From: Hyphococcus sp.
GTDB lineage: Bacteria > Pseudomonadota > Alphaproteobacteria > Caulobacterales > Parvularculaceae
DNA length: 64,000 bases
Assembly: GCA_028281665.1 (NCBI GenBank)
Contig: JANQJK010000015.1
Location: forward strand, 1 to 64,000
Direction of reading: 5' to 3'
Positions 1 to 9,022 of this stretch are shown here, piece by piece. The notes beneath the pieces are model-generated. The model searched no databases. It saw only the letters and a program-made list of their open reading frames with translations, and was not told the DNA's origin. The translations under genes were made by a program, and so were the position numbers. Position 1 is the stretch's first letter; every line of letters starts with the position of its first letter.

Positions 1-490
1 CTTGCTTGACGTCGACGCAGGCGTCGGCGCCGGAGTTGATTTTCGATTCAAACGAAACGTTTGACACAACCGCATGGGCCGTCACGTTTTCAGGATTGAA
101 GTTCAGGCAGGGCGCATTCATCGGCGCCTTGATGTGCACGCCGCGACCGGGGCCCCGATCGCCCTCGATGAAAACCGACTTGGTGAGTTCAATCGATTCT
201 TCGTAATTGCCGTGTTTGACATAAATGACGCCGCCTTCGGCAATGTCTTTCAGCGCCGCGGAAATGGTCTTGTATTCGCCGCGGCCATTGTCATCGACGA
301 CAATTTCCAGCTTGCCCTTTTTCTTCGCGCCGCCGCCGGATCCGCCGGAGGTCGTCGTGGCGCCGGGCTCGCGAATGGGGAAACCGCCGAGCGACTGCGC
401 GTTTGCGGCGTCGGCGATAACCAGCGTCCCTGCGGCGAACACGCCGGCAATCGGAGCGAATTTCATGGATACTGACCGTTTCATCTTCAT
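1..490 (-). CDS. Secreted right-handed beta-helix (pectin-lyase-fold) protein, partial
   Basis: The gene runs off the left edge, so only about the first 163 residues are visible. They start with a basic, hydrophobic signal peptide (cleavage likely near residue 31, after ANA). A Gly/Ser/Lys linker follows, then the segment YKTISAALKDIAEGGVIYV and a following strand, the usual N-terminal repeat of parallel beta-helix proteins. The start at 490 is chosen because GGAGGGG lies a few bases upstream; in-frame ATGs at 484 and 466 are alternatives. It lies 9 bases downstream of the Sel1-repeat gene, so the two are probably cotranscribed. An exported surface or periplasmic protein is likely. Substrate and activity cannot be told, because the rest of the helix is outside the window. 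Confidence 0.72.
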   Translation of the reverse strand, partial: MKMKRSVSMKFAPIAGVFAAGTLVIADAANAQSLGGFPIREPGATTTSGGSGGGAKKKGKLEIVVDDNGRGEYKTISAALKDIAEGGVIYVKHGNYEESIELTKSVFIEGDRGPGRGVHIKAPMNAPCLNFNPENVTAHAVVSNVSFESKINSGADACVDVKQ

Positions 491-499
491 CCCCTCCGA

Positions 500-1804
500 C
501 TATTGAACGTCGCGCGTGTATTCGAAACTGAGGCGCCGGAGCGCGTCATTAGCGGGCTTGTAGCCAAGCGCAGAGGCCTGCGCGAAGTGATATGCGGATT
601 TGCGCTCGTCCGGCGAAATCTCGTTGAGCCCCGTGGTGCCGTCGCGATAGACGACGCCGAGGGCGTAATGAGCAATGGCGAGGTCATGATCGGCGGCTTT
701 TTCGAGCCATGAGACGGCCTGCGATCCGTCCTGCGAAACGCCGATGCCGCGCACATGCATGATGCCGTAAACATATTCCGACATCGGATGCGCAACGCCC
801 GCCGCGTCGCCGAAGAGATCGACGGTCTGGCGCGGCGTCAGCACGCCGGTGACGACCGCCTGCTTTTCGTCTTCCGTCATCGTCGTATCCCGGGCGACGG
901 ATGCATATTGGAAACGGCGGATCGCCGCGCGGGTCGACGGGCCGAGCTTGTTGTCGACCGCGCCGGGCCGGAAGCCGAGGGCGCCCAGCGCCCGTTGAAT
1001 AAGTTCAACGTCGATATCCGAAACCGCTTTCAGCGCATCGGCCATCTTCAGTTCTTCATACTGACGTTTGAGGCGCTCCAGCTCTTCCTGCTGCGGCGTC
1101 TTGCCGGTGTATTCCGGCGGCAGGGGCGGCTGCCATCCCACTACCTTTTCGAGCGCCATGTCGCGCTCTTTCTTGTTCATGAGCGGCTCAAGAAACTCAA
1201 ACGCCGCCGAGGCCTCGCCCACGCCGCGCTCCTTGGCGAGCGCATAGAGCTGCAATGCGCGCATGTTGTCTTTTTCAACGCCCGCGCCCTTCTGATACAT
1301 TTCGCCGAGGCGATAGAGGTCGTAGGCGCTGCCGGCTTCAAAGGTCTGCGCAACGTAGTTTTCCGCCTTGTTGACGTCCGCCGTCGACATGCGGCCGCGG
1401 ATTTCGGGCAGTCGTTGTTCGGCAAGAATGCGCGCGTTGACTTCGTGGGCCGTGGGCGTCTGGTAGGCGGTGAAGTCGTGATAGGCGGCCAGCGTGTACC
1501 AGACGAGCGCCTGCACATTGTCCACGGGAATTTGTTCGAGCGGCGACGCGGCTTCCTTGGCGCCCTCAAGAGGTTTGCCCGAATACACGTCGCCCAGAAT
1601 TTTCTTGGAGCGAACGTCGCCGGCGACCGCGAAGCGCCGCCAGATATCGAGCGCCTGTTGATATTGCCCGTTTGCATAGGCCTGAACGCCGGCCTCATAG
1701 GTGGCGTGAGCCGGGCCAGCCGCCGCCAGCGCCAGCGCGGACGCCGCCGCCAGCCCGCCAAGCGCGCGGCGTGCTTTGCTTGCAAAAGTCATCGGATTTC
1801 TCAT
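500..1804 (-). CDS. Exported Sel1-repeat (TPR-like) protein with peptidoglycan-binding-like segment
   Basis: A 434-residue protein with a signal peptide ending near residue 34 (PAHA). Sel1-like helical repeats are visible at about residues 36-75, 158-200 and 340-415 (for example YGIMHVRGIGVSQDG). Between them, residues about 262-300 (IQRALGALGFRPG then GPSTRAAIRRFQ) match the core of the peptidoglycan-binding domain 1 fold. A charged helical stretch at 238-256 may be a short coiled coil. Such proteins are usually periplasmic scaffolds; a role at the envelope is inferred. It is probably the first gene of an operon with the beta-helix gene downstream. The specific function is unknown. Confidence 0.8.
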   Translation of the reverse strand: MRNPMTFASKARRALGGLAAASALALAAAGPAHATYEAGVQAYANGQYQQALDIWRRFAVAGDVRSKKILGDVYSGKPLEGAKEAASPLEQIPVDNVQALVWYTLAAYHDFTAYQTPTAHEVNARILAEQRLPEIRGRMSTADVNKAENYVAQTFEAGSAYDLYRLGEMYQKGAGVEKDNMRALQLYALAKERGVGEASAAFEFLEPLMNKKERDMALEKVVGWQPPLPPEYTGKTPQQEELERLKRQYEELKMADALKAVSDIDVELIQRALGALGFRPGAVDNKLGPSTRAAIRRFQYASVARDTTMTEDEKQAVVTGVLTPRQTVDLFGDAAGVAHPMSEYVYGIMHVRGIGVSQDGSQAVSWLEKAADHDLAIAHYALGVVYRDGTTGLNEISPDERKSAYHFAQASALGYKPANDALRRLSFEYTRDVQ

Positions 1805-1959
1805 TCCCAGCTTCCCCTCAACCAGTCACCCCGGTGATCGTCCAAACCGCCCCCACCCGCCGGAAACAAAGGCGCGGGGGACGGCCGAACGTCTTAAGAC
1901 TACATTAACCCTAAGGGTCCGGGAAGGCAAAAGCGGGGCAGGCAAAAGGCCGCGCGGGG

Positions 1960-2199
1960 TTAATCTTTGCCGCCCCGCGTGACCAGAAAGACGCAAGTTC
2001 CGCCCTGATCGGGGCCCCTGTCGCAGCCATGGCCGCCCTCCCGGCAACTGAGGGGGATATCGATCGCCGCGACCGGATCGTCAGCAAAAACAGTAAGTTG
2101 GGCCCCTTCGGGCAGGGCCCGCAGCGCGGCTTCGAGGCGAATGACCGGCATGGGGCAGCGATAGCCCGTAAGGTCGAGGATCTCCGCGGCGTTGGTCAT
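1960..2199 (-). CDS. TusA/SirA-family sulfur-carrier protein
   Basis: A 79-residue protein with the N-terminal CPMP motif (Cys15), the sulfur-carrying cysteine of the TusA/YeeD/SirA family, in the context LDLTGYRCPMPVIRLEAAL. The length is normal for the family. In E. coli TusA relays persulfide sulfur for tRNA 2-thiouridine and molybdenum-cofactor synthesis. Which paralogue this is cannot be settled from sequence alone. The C-terminal half holds two extra cysteines (CREGGHGC) that are unusual for TusA. It lies downstream of the TonB receptor on the same strand but is separated from it by a strong terminator, so it is probably expressed on its own. Confidence 0.8.
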   Translation of the reverse strand: MTNAAEILDLTGYRCPMPVIRLEAALRALPEGAQLTVFADDPVAAIDIPLSCREGGHGCDRGPDQGGTCVFLVTRGGKD

Positions 2200-2227
2200 A
2201 AACGCCCCTTAGAGGGCCCGCGGCCAT

Positions 2228-2257
2228 AAAAAAAGCCCCGCCTCGGCGGGGCTTTTT
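2228..2257 (-). terminator. Rho-independent terminator after the TonB-dependent receptor gene
   Basis: A perfect GC stem, GCCCCGC/GCGGGGC with loop CTCG, is flanked by an A run on one side and a T run on the other, so it can act on both strands. It sits 22 bases past the stop of the receptor gene and just before the TusA-like gene. Confidence 0.85.
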
Positions 2258-2278
2258 GTTTTGTTCGCGTCGGTCCCG

Positions 2279-4642
2279 TCAGAGCCCGAGTTGCAGCTCG
2301 ATGCCGACGATCCTGCCTTTGGTGATGGGCGAGAAGGTTCCGCCGCCAAGGCTTGCCGGAAGCTGCGTGTCGCCGCCGAAGTTGACCTCATGCAGCAGGT
2401 TTTTGCCGTACAGCGACAGGTCAACCCGCCCCTCAAACATCGATAGCGTTACGCTTGCGTCAACGATATCGAGCTCATTGAGGAAGCCCAGATTATTGTC
2501 CGTGTAAGGAGACGAATCGCGATGCGAATAATTGAAGCGCGTATTGATCAGCGTTTCGTCATTGATCGGAAGCGTGTGGACGAGCCCCAGCGACCAGGTC
2601 CATGGCGCAAGGCGCGGAATCTCCAGAGCGAAGTCCTCTTCGTCAATCACCATCGGCTCCGCGCCGTTATTGCTGATGTCCGCAAGGATTTCGTCATACT
2701 CGCCGCTCGCATGACCAAGTGAGCCTGTAAAAAGCAGGTTGTCGGTGAGCGAAATGCGCGTTTCCATTTCGATGCCCCAGATGGTCGCATCGGCCGTGTT
2801 GTCGATGATCTGCACGACGCCGGTGGTGGGGTCAGCGAGGTTGATCTCCCGCTGCATGTTGTTGATGTCGTTGTAATAGAACGCTGTGTTGAGCGTCACG
2901 CGGCCGTCGGCGGGTTGCGCCTTGAAGCCGACTTCGAACGCATTTACGGTTTCTTCGTCAAACGGGCCGGGATCGAAGATTGTCTCGGAGGTATTGCGGA
3001 AATTGTATCCGCCCGACCGCACGCCCTGGGTCCAGTGACCGTAGACGTTCAACTCTTCACGCGCGTCCCACTGGAAGCCGATCTTCGGCGTGAAGTTCGT
3101 CCATTTTTCGCTGTCGGTGAAGTCGATGGGACACGTGCCCTCGATGACGCCGCAGCCCGGGACGCCGAACACCGTCGTGGCGATATTGCCGTTGGCGCGG
3201 ATGTTGGCGATCACGACCGATTTTTCTTCCTGGGTCCAGCGTCCGCCCGCGGTGAGCGTCAGCGTGTCGGAAACATCGTAGTCAAGCTGGCCGAAGACGC
3301 CGAGCACGTCATGATCCTGGGCGCCGCCGCCAAAGAAGTTCTGTAGCCCGCCGAGAATGAAACGCCGCTCCGTATACGCAACATCCTGCGTAAAGTAATA
3401 GAAGCCGGTGGTCACATCGAGGTCGCCGAAGCGGCCATTATACCGGATTTCGTTCGATATCTGGTCCTGCCGCAAAGAAGCGGGCGAGTGAAAAAGGAAC
3501 AGCGGCGTGGCGTCGATGTCGCCAAGCGTCTCGGAACTGTAATCGCGCCATCCGAAAATGTTTGTGATTACGCCATCGCCGAAGCCAACATCGAGCGTAA
3601 TCTCTGCGGTGATTTGATCGGCTGTGTTGTCGTAGAATCCGCGTTCGTCAATCGAGAAATCGAAGCTGTCGCGCGGCGCCGTGAAGAAGAAGTTCGGGAG
3701 GCCGTTGCCGGCAACGTGGTTTTGCGACGCCGGGCCGTCGCCTTCGCTTTCGAAATGTTCATAGCTGACAAACACTTCTAACGTGTCGGTCGGTCGGAAC
3801 GTTACGGAAGGCCTGATGATAAAGGTTTCCGCGCGGCCGAAGTTCTCGAAATCATCCGTGCCGGGGCCTTGAACCAAGGCGCCCACGAGCGCGCCGGTGC
3901 CCGGCCCAAGAACCGGGTCAAGCGCCGCTGTGTAGAACGGGGTCGCAAGCGCATTGGGAACCGGCCCGCCGAGATAATTCCGGTGATAGCCGTTGTCCTT
4001 GTTGTAGTAGACCGAGACCCGCGCGGCGAGAACGTCTTCAGCGATCGGTCCGCCCACGGCCGCCATGGCGTAGTAGTTATTGCTGGTCGAGCGGAGGCCG
4101 CTCTCGACGGCGCCCTTAAAGGACGCTTCGAAGCCGTCGAAGGTTGGGCGTTTGTTGTTGAGCAACACGGCGCCGCCGGTCACGTTCCGGCCAAACAGAA
4201 TGCCCTGCGGGCCCCTCAATACCTCAATCGATTCAAGGTCAAAAATGTCAAAAACGACGCCGCTGTTGACGCCGAGATAGACCCCGTCCTTGAAGACGCC
4301 GACGGTCGGATCAATCGATGGAATCGAGGAGTTAATGCCGACGCCGCGAATGGAGAAGTTCGCCGTGCCCCGGGCCGTGCCGATATCGTCAAAAGAAACG
4401 TTCGGGATTGCGGTGGTCAGGCCCTGGAGGTCGCGCACCTTCAGCGCATCGAGCTGCTCAGCGCCATATGCGGTCACAGCAAGAGGGACGTCCTGAACGT
4501 TTTCCGGATCCTTCTTCTTGGTGCCGGTGACGAGAATGGTGTCCGTCAAGGCGTCCGTCGCCGACTGCGCCGCCGCCGTCATGGGCAGTGCAGCGCATCC
4601 GAGCGCGATCATCGAGGCCCGAAGGGCCAATCCTTTACGCAT
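2279..4642 (-). CDS. TonB-dependent outer-membrane receptor
   Basis: A 787-residue protein. It has a signal peptide (about 25 residues, ending AAAQ), a TonB-box-like segment (DTILVTGTKK), a plug domain at about residues 45-165 with the typical FSIRGVG and IEVLRGPQGILFGRN motifs, and a long beta-barrel ending in IVGIELQLGL. It resembles the broad iron-complex/unknown-ligand receptors abundant in Caulobacterales and sphingomonads. The substrate cannot be assigned: no siderophore or transporter genes are adjacent. The final residue is Leu rather than the more common aromatic residue. A 15-base palindrome lies in the upstream gap. Confidence 0.9.
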   Translation of the reverse strand: MRKGLALRASMIALGCAALPMTAAAQSATDALTDTILVTGTKKKDPENVQDVPLAVTAYGAEQLDALKVRDLQGLTTAIPNVSFDDIGTARGTANFSIRGVGINSSIPSIDPTVGVFKDGVYLGVNSGVVFDIFDLESIEVLRGPQGILFGRNVTGGAVLLNNKRPTFDGFEASFKGAVESGLRSTSNNYYAMAAVGGPIAEDVLAARVSVYYNKDNGYHRNYLGGPVPNALATPFYTAALDPVLGPGTGALVGALVQGPGTDDFENFGRAETFIIRPSVTFRPTDTLEVFVSYEHFESEGDGPASQNHVAGNGLPNFFFTAPRDSFDFSIDERGFYDNTADQITAEITLDVGFGDGVITNIFGWRDYSSETLGDIDATPLFLFHSPASLRQDQISNEIRYNGRFGDLDVTTGFYYFTQDVAYTERRFILGGLQNFFGGGAQDHDVLGVFGQLDYDVSDTLTLTAGGRWTQEEKSVVIANIRANGNIATTVFGVPGCGVIEGTCPIDFTDSEKWTNFTPKIGFQWDAREELNVYGHWTQGVRSGGYNFRNTSETIFDPGPFDEETVNAFEVGFKAQPADGRVTLNTAFYYNDINNMQREINLADPTTGVVQIIDNTADATIWGIEMETRISLTDNLLFTGSLGHASGEYDEILADISNNGAEPMVIDEEDFALEIPRLAPWTWSLGLVHTLPINDETLINTRFNYSHRDSSPYTDNNLGFLNELDIVDASVTLSMFEGRVDLSLYGKNLLHEVNFGGDTQLPASLGGGTFSPITKGRIVGIELQLGL

Positions 4643-4751
4643 AGAAACCTCCCTGTATGCGGCCCCGATCAGTCCGCGGGCGCACGCTTTATCACTTTGT
4701 AAAAACGGACAATGCAGGAAAAGCGCGCGCGGGCCAATCGCCCGGCGGTGT

Positions 4752-4766
4752 CGATAGCAGCTATCG
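4752..4766. promoter_or_regulatory. Perfect palindrome upstream of the TonB receptor; possible operator
   Basis: CGATAGC-A-GCTATCG, a 7+1+7 inverted repeat, lies 110 bases upstream of the receptor start. The rest of the 247-base gap (4643-4889) shows no gene. A role as regulator binding site is inferred only from position and symmetry. Confidence 0.35.
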
Positions 4767-4889
4767 CACTCTATTTGGGAACTTTTCGGCGCACCCTGTT
4801 GCGTAAACTCAACAGTGTATTAACGCGCCTGTTCACGTCCCGCGCCTATTGCCCGTCGACGCGTTGGAACGGCTCGCGGGTTTAAGCGT

Positions 4890-5648
4890 TTATTGGCGAT
4901 CGTTGCGGATGACTTTGGCGACCTGCTCCATGGAAAACGGGAAGACGATGGTATTGGTCCTGTCGCTTGCGATTTCCTGCAAGGCGTTAAGATAACGCAG
5001 CTCCATGGCGCCCGCTGACGTTGCCAGAATGTTTGCCGCTTCGGACAGTTTCGTCGCCGCCTGCTCCTCGCCGTCTGCGAGAATGACCTTGGCGCGCCGT
5101 TCCCGCTCCGCTTCCGCCTGCTTGGCGATCGCCCGGATCATTGAGGGGTCAACGTCCACATGCTTGATCTCAACATTCGAGACCTTGATGCCCCAGGCCT
5201 CGGTCTGCTGGTCGAGAATTTCCTGAATGTCCTTGTTGAGTTTGTCCCGCTCTTGCAGCATTTCGTCGAGATCGTGCTTGCCGAGGACGGAGCGCAGGGT
5301 CGTCTGCGCCAGCTGGCTGGTGGCGGCCATGAAGTTCTCGACCTGCACGATGGCGCGCACGGCGTCGACGACGCGGTAGTAAATGACGGCGTTCACTTTC
5401 ACGGACACGTTGTCCTGTGAGATCACATCCTGGGTCGGCACGTCGTGCACGAGCGTGCGCATGTCGACTTTCCTCATCACCTGCACGATGGGGATCAGAA
5501 TGACGAGGCCGGGTCCGGCGGCTTTGCGTCCCACGCGGCCAAGGGTGAAGATGACGCCGCGTTCATACTCTTTCAGAACTTTGATGATCGAGGAGGCGAG
5601 TGCAATCAGCGCCAGAATGATCGGGATATAAAAGCCGATGCCGCCCAT
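4890..5648 (-). CDS. Slipin (stomatin-like SPFH/band-7 membrane protein)
   Basis: A 252-residue protein with one N-terminal hydrophobic segment (about residues 4-22), an SPFH domain (EYERGVIFTLGRV, then GPGLVILIPIVQ, then KVDMRTLVHDVPTQDVIS), a charged helical stretch (AEAERERRAKVILADGEEQA) and an oligomerising C-terminus. This is the usual length and order for prokaryotic slipins. Slipins pair with NfeD-type membrane proteases. Here the gene directly follows two NfeD-domain genes on the same strand, 34 bases after the short one, so a joint role in membrane-protein quality control or microdomain organisation is likely. Confidence 0.93.
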   Translation of the reverse strand: MGGIGFYIPIILALIALASSIIKVLKEYERGVIFTLGRVGRKAAGPGLVILIPIVQVMRKVDMRTLVHDVPTQDVISQDNVSVKVNAVIYYRVVDAVRAIVQVENFMAATSQLAQTTLRSVLGKHDLDEMLQERDKLNKDIQEILDQQTEAWGIKVSNVEIKHVDVDPSMIRAIAKQAEAERERRAKVILADGEEQAATKLSEAANILATSAGAMELRYLNALQEIASDRTNTIVFPFSMEQVAKVIRNDRQ

Positions 5649-5682
5649 GGGAGTTCTCCTTTTGCCTGCGCCCTGCGCAGCG

Positions 5683-6003
5683 CTATTTCCGCTTCACCTT
5701 TAGCAGCAATCCGTCGACCGCCGCCACCGTAACGTCATCGCCCGGCGCCAATTCGTCCGTAGACGTTGCGCGCCACAATTCGCCGCCGGCGCGCACATGG
5801 CCCTCGCCCCCATCGGGTCCGCCCTGCCAGTCGACAACTTCCGCGCGCCTGACGCTCATCGCCTCGCCGACGCGAAAGGGCGTCTTCCAGCGCATGAAAA
5901 ACAGGCCGTATATCTTGGCGGCGGCGACAAGACTGAACCCGGCAAGCACGGCGAGAATCCCGAGGCCCACGGGATTTGACATGAGGCCGTCCGGGGATTC
6001 CAT
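5683..6003 (-). CDS. Short NfeD-like membrane protein (OB-fold only)
   Basis: A 106-residue protein with one transmembrane segment (about 12-34) followed by an NfeD C-terminal OB-fold domain (REAE/VDW...G..WRA.S.DELAPGDDVTVAAVDGLLLKVK). The pattern is the same as at the C-terminus of the larger NfeD protein encoded 5 bases upstream. No protease domain is present. Standalone NfeD OB proteins normally bind slipin partners, and the slipin gene follows directly. Confidence 0.87.
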   Translation of the reverse strand: MESPDGLMSNPVGLGILAVLAGFSLVAAAKIYGLFFMRWKTPFRVGEAMSVRRAEVVDWQGGPDGGEGHVRAGGELWRATSTDELAPGDDVTVAAVDGLLLKVKRK

Positions 6004-6008
6004 ATCGC

Positions 6009-7571
6009 CTATGCTCCCTTGGGCTGAAGCGCGCCCAGAAAGCTGCTCGCTTTCGCCTGCTTGACGACGAGGATGAGGCCGTCGACTTCGACGACGCGGA
6101 TCCGGTCCCCCGGCGTCAGGGGTTTATCCGACCGCGCGCGCCAGCGCTCCCCTTCGACAATCACCCAGCCTTCATTGCCGTCCCAGTCGTCGACGACGCC
6201 CTCACGTCGCCGGATGGCTTCCGCGCCGATCAGGGGCCCGTGGCTTCGCGACCCGACGATGGCGAACAGGATGAATGCGAGGAACGCCCCGGCGACCGCC
6301 AGAATGGACGCAATGACGCCCGGCGACACGCGATAGCCTTCCGGGAACAACACGAACAATCCGAAACCGAAGATCAGAAGTCCCGCAAGTCCCGCGAGAC
6401 CGAAGGTGGGCGTGAACGCCTCCACAAGGACAAGAACGGCGCCCGCAATCATCAGCGAAACGCCGAGCCAGCTGAAGGGCAGAACCTGAAACGCATAAAG
6501 GCCAAGAATGAAACTGATGATGCCCACCGCACCCGGGAAGATCGATCCGGGATTCCACATCTCGATGATGATGCCGGTGGTCGCCAGGGACATCAGGATG
6601 ACGGCGACATTCGGATCTGCGATGAAACTCAGGATCTGCTCAAGGAATGTGGGCTCGATCCGTTCCAGCTTCAGGTTTTCGGTTGCGATGGTTTTCTCGC
6701 CTGACGCGACGGAGACAGTCCGGCCGTCGATCTGGCGCAAGAGATCGTCAATATCGTCCGCAACAAGATCAATCACGCCGAGTTCGAGGGCTTCGTTGGC
6801 GGTGACGGAGGCCGCGTCGCGCACGGCTTTTTCGGCCCAGTCGGCGTTGCGGCCCCGTTCCTCCGCGAGCGCGCGGATATAGGCCACGGAGTCGTTGATG
6901 ACTTTTGCGCGCAGCGCATCGTTCGTCGAAAGCGCCGCCGCCTCCTCTTCGCCGGCGCGCTCGGGCTGGTCCGCGCTGTCGTCGGCGGCGGGTGTTTCCG
7001 CCGTTTCTTCCGCACTCTCCGTTTCGTTCGCGGCGGCGTCTGTGTTTTCGTCGGCGACGGTCTCTTCTTCTTCCGCAGCCGCGGGTTCGCTTTCTTCTCC
7101 GAACGGATTTTCGTCGAGCGGGTTGTCGTCGCCGGACGGCGCGCCGCCGACTTCGACCGGCGTCGCCGCGCCGGTGTTTGTGGCCGGCGCCATGGCCGAA
7201 ACATGGGCGGCGTACATGATGTAGAGCCCGGCGGAAGCGGACCGCGCGCCCTGGGGCGACACATAGGTCGCCACGGGCGTGTCAGACGCGAGGATCGCCT
7301 TGATGATGGTCTTCATGGAATCGACAAGCCCGCCCGGCGTATCGATCTCGATGATTACGAGCCCCTGCCCAGCGTCCGATGCGTTTTTGATTTCCCGGGC
7401 GAGATAATCGGCGACCGGCGGGGAAACCGGTCCGTCGATGGTCAGGATGACGCCGGTATCCGCCGGGTTGCCGGCGCCGTTCTGTGCAAAGGCGGAAATC
7501 GCATAAAGCGCTGCGCCGAGCGCTGCGATGACCGTCAGGACGAGGAGCCGTTGTTGTCGCTGAACCTTCAT
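6009..7571 (-). CDS. NfeD-family membrane serine protease (ClpP-class), with long acidic insert
   Basis: About 520 residues from the Met at 7571; a longer frame reaches 7664 but its extra N-terminus is polar and precedes a clear signal-like segment. Order: signal/TM (8-29), ClpP-class domain from about residue 38 (VILTIDGPVSPP, IDTPGGLVDSM), nucleophile in SASAG (Ser113), probable general base Lys223 (AKVINDSVAYIRAL), a block of transmembrane helices at about 330-460, and a C-terminal NfeD OB domain (WVIVEGERWRARSDKPLTPG). Residues about 148-212 are an acidic Glu/Ala/Asp-rich insert between nucleophile and base. The family includes the archaeal STOPP protease that cleaves stomatin-type partners, which fits the slipin downstream. 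Confidence 0.9.
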   Translation of the reverse strand: MKVQRQQRLLVLTVIAALGAALYAISAFAQNGAGNPADTGVILTIDGPVSPPVADYLAREIKNASDAGQGLVIIEIDTPGGLVDSMKTIIKAILASDTPVATYVSPQGARSASAGLYIMYAAHVSAMAPATNTGAATPVEVGGAPSGDDNPLDENPFGEESEPAAAEEEETVADENTDAAANETESAEETAETPAADDSADQPERAGEEEAAALSTNDALRAKVINDSVAYIRALAEERGRNADWAEKAVRDAASVTANEALELGVIDLVADDIDDLLRQIDGRTVSVASGEKTIATENLKLERIEPTFLEQILSFIADPNVAVILMSLATTGIIIEMWNPGSIFPGAVGIISFILGLYAFQVLPFSWLGVSLMIAGAVLVLVEAFTPTFGLAGLAGLLIFGFGLFVLFPEGYRVSPGVIASILAVAGAFLAFILFAIVGSRSHGPLIGAEAIRRREGVVDDWDGNEGWVIVEGERWRARSDKPLTPGDRIRVVEVDGLILVVKQAKASSFLGALQPKGA

Positions 7572-7700
7572 ACCGTCGCTCCGCCCCTTTTTGCTGCTGT
7601 CGTCCCCGCTCCCGTAAGATAAGCCCATATACGGGCATTTCAACGAAGATATGACGCTGGGCAAAAGGCCCCGTGGGGCGCAAAATCAGCGCGACCGGCC

Positions 7701-8936
7701 TTAATAGGCAGCGATTTCCACCGGATACCCGTTGTCGCGCAGGGACTGGATAATGCGATCGAGATGTTCCTGCCCCTGGGTGTCGAGGGTGACGTCCATG
7801 CAGGTCATCTTCGCGGGCAGGTCCGAATAGGTGCGGTGGTGCCCGACATCGATGACGTTGCCGTCCATGTCGGCGATGATCGAGGAAACGCGCACCAGTT
7901 GTCCGGGTTTGTCGAGGAGCTGAACGCGCAGACGGGCGAGGCGCCCCGCGCGGGCGAGATCGCGCATCAGGATCATGGACAATAGCCGCGCGTCGATATT
8001 GCCGCCGCACAGGACGAGGCCAACGGTCTTGCCTTCAAAGCGCGCCGGGTCCGCCATTACCGCGGCGAGCCCCGCCGCCCCGGCGCCTTCGACCAGCAGT
8101 TTTTGCTCGTTGATGATGAGGCTGAGCGCGCGCTCCAGCGTGCGTTCGTTCACCAGGACGATGTCGTCCACATGGGAGCGGACAATTTCCTGCGTAATCG
8201 CGCCGGCTTCGCGCACGGCGATGCCTTCCGCCAGGGTGTTGCCGCCGACGTCGAGGCCCGCGCCGTTGATGGCGTTCGCCATGGAAGGAAAGAGTTCCGT
8301 CTGTACGCCAATAATTTTCGTATCGGGGGACGCGTCCTTGAAGGCGAGCGCCATGCCGGCGATAAGGCCGCCGCCGCCGATCGGCGCAATCAGCGTGTCG
8401 AATTTCGGGCCGGCCTCAATCATCTCAAGCGCGATGGTTCCCTGGCCGGCGATAACGTCCGGGTCGTCGAACGGATGAATGAAAACGAGATTGCGCTCGT
8501 GTCCGAGCGCTCTGGCGCGCTCGCCTGCTTCATCGAAGTCGTCCCCGTGCAGCACGACTTCCGCGCCCAGCTCTCGGGTCTGGCGGACTTTCACGTCTGG
8601 GGTCGTGGTCGGCATGACTATGACCGCGTCAATACCGATCTCGCGCGCATTATAGGCGACCCCTTGCGCATGGTTGCCGGCCGACGCCGCGATCACGCCG
8701 CGCTCCTTGTCGGCGTCCGGCAGCATCATCAGCTTGTTCAGGGCGCCGCGCTGTTTGAACGCGCCCGTATATTGCAGGTTCTCCAGCTTCAGCCAGAGAT
8801 TGGCGCCCGTCATCGCGGAGAGTTTCTCGGCCGCCACCAGCGGCGTGTTCATGACGCGGCCGGCAATACGCGCCGCCGCCGCGCGAACGGCGCCGGCGTC
8901 GGGCGTTTTGGTTCCAGCGATGGCCTCGGCTTTCAT
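7701..8936 (-). CDS. ilvA: Threonine ammonia-lyase (threonine dehydratase)
   Basis: A 411-residue PLP enzyme that deaminates threonine to 2-oxobutyrate, the first step to isoleucine. The PLP lysine is Lys61 (YTGAFKQRGA), the Asn/Ser-rich substrate loop is ASAGNHAQGVA, and the phosphate-binding loop is GGGGLIAG. Residues about 325-411 form a C-terminal ACT domain (LRVQLLDKPGQLVRVSSII...), so this is the short form with a single ACT domain, and whether it is biosynthetic or catabolic is not decided by sequence. It is divergent from selO with a gap of about 86 bases. Confidence 0.92.
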   Translation of the reverse strand: MKAEAIAGTKTPDAGAVRAAAARIAGRVMNTPLVAAEKLSAMTGANLWLKLENLQYTGAFKQRGALNKLMMLPDADKERGVIAASAGNHAQGVAYNAREIGIDAVIVMPTTTPDVKVRQTRELGAEVVLHGDDFDEAGERARALGHERNLVFIHPFDDPDVIAGQGTIALEMIEAGPKFDTLIAPIGGGGLIAGMALAFKDASPDTKIIGVQTELFPSMANAINGAGLDVGGNTLAEGIAVREAGAITQEIVRSHVDDIVLVNERTLERALSLIINEQKLLVEGAGAAGLAAVMADPARFEGKTVGLVLCGGNIDARLLSMILMRDLARAGRLARLRVQLLDKPGQLVRVSSIIADMDGNVIDVGHHRTYSDLPAKMTCMDVTLDTQGQEHLDRIIQSLRDNGYPVEIAAY

Positions 8937-9022
8937 AACGCGCTACCTGATGGCGTAAGTTCTGTTCGCAGTTGCAGCGAAGCGTCGCTTCTTGGCGCCT
9001 TTTTGTAAAAAGGTCCATAAAA

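Noticed and set aside
755-1837. 360-codon plus-strand frame opposite the Sel1 gene
   Set aside because: Shadow frame; the minus-strand product has a signal peptide and clear repeats.
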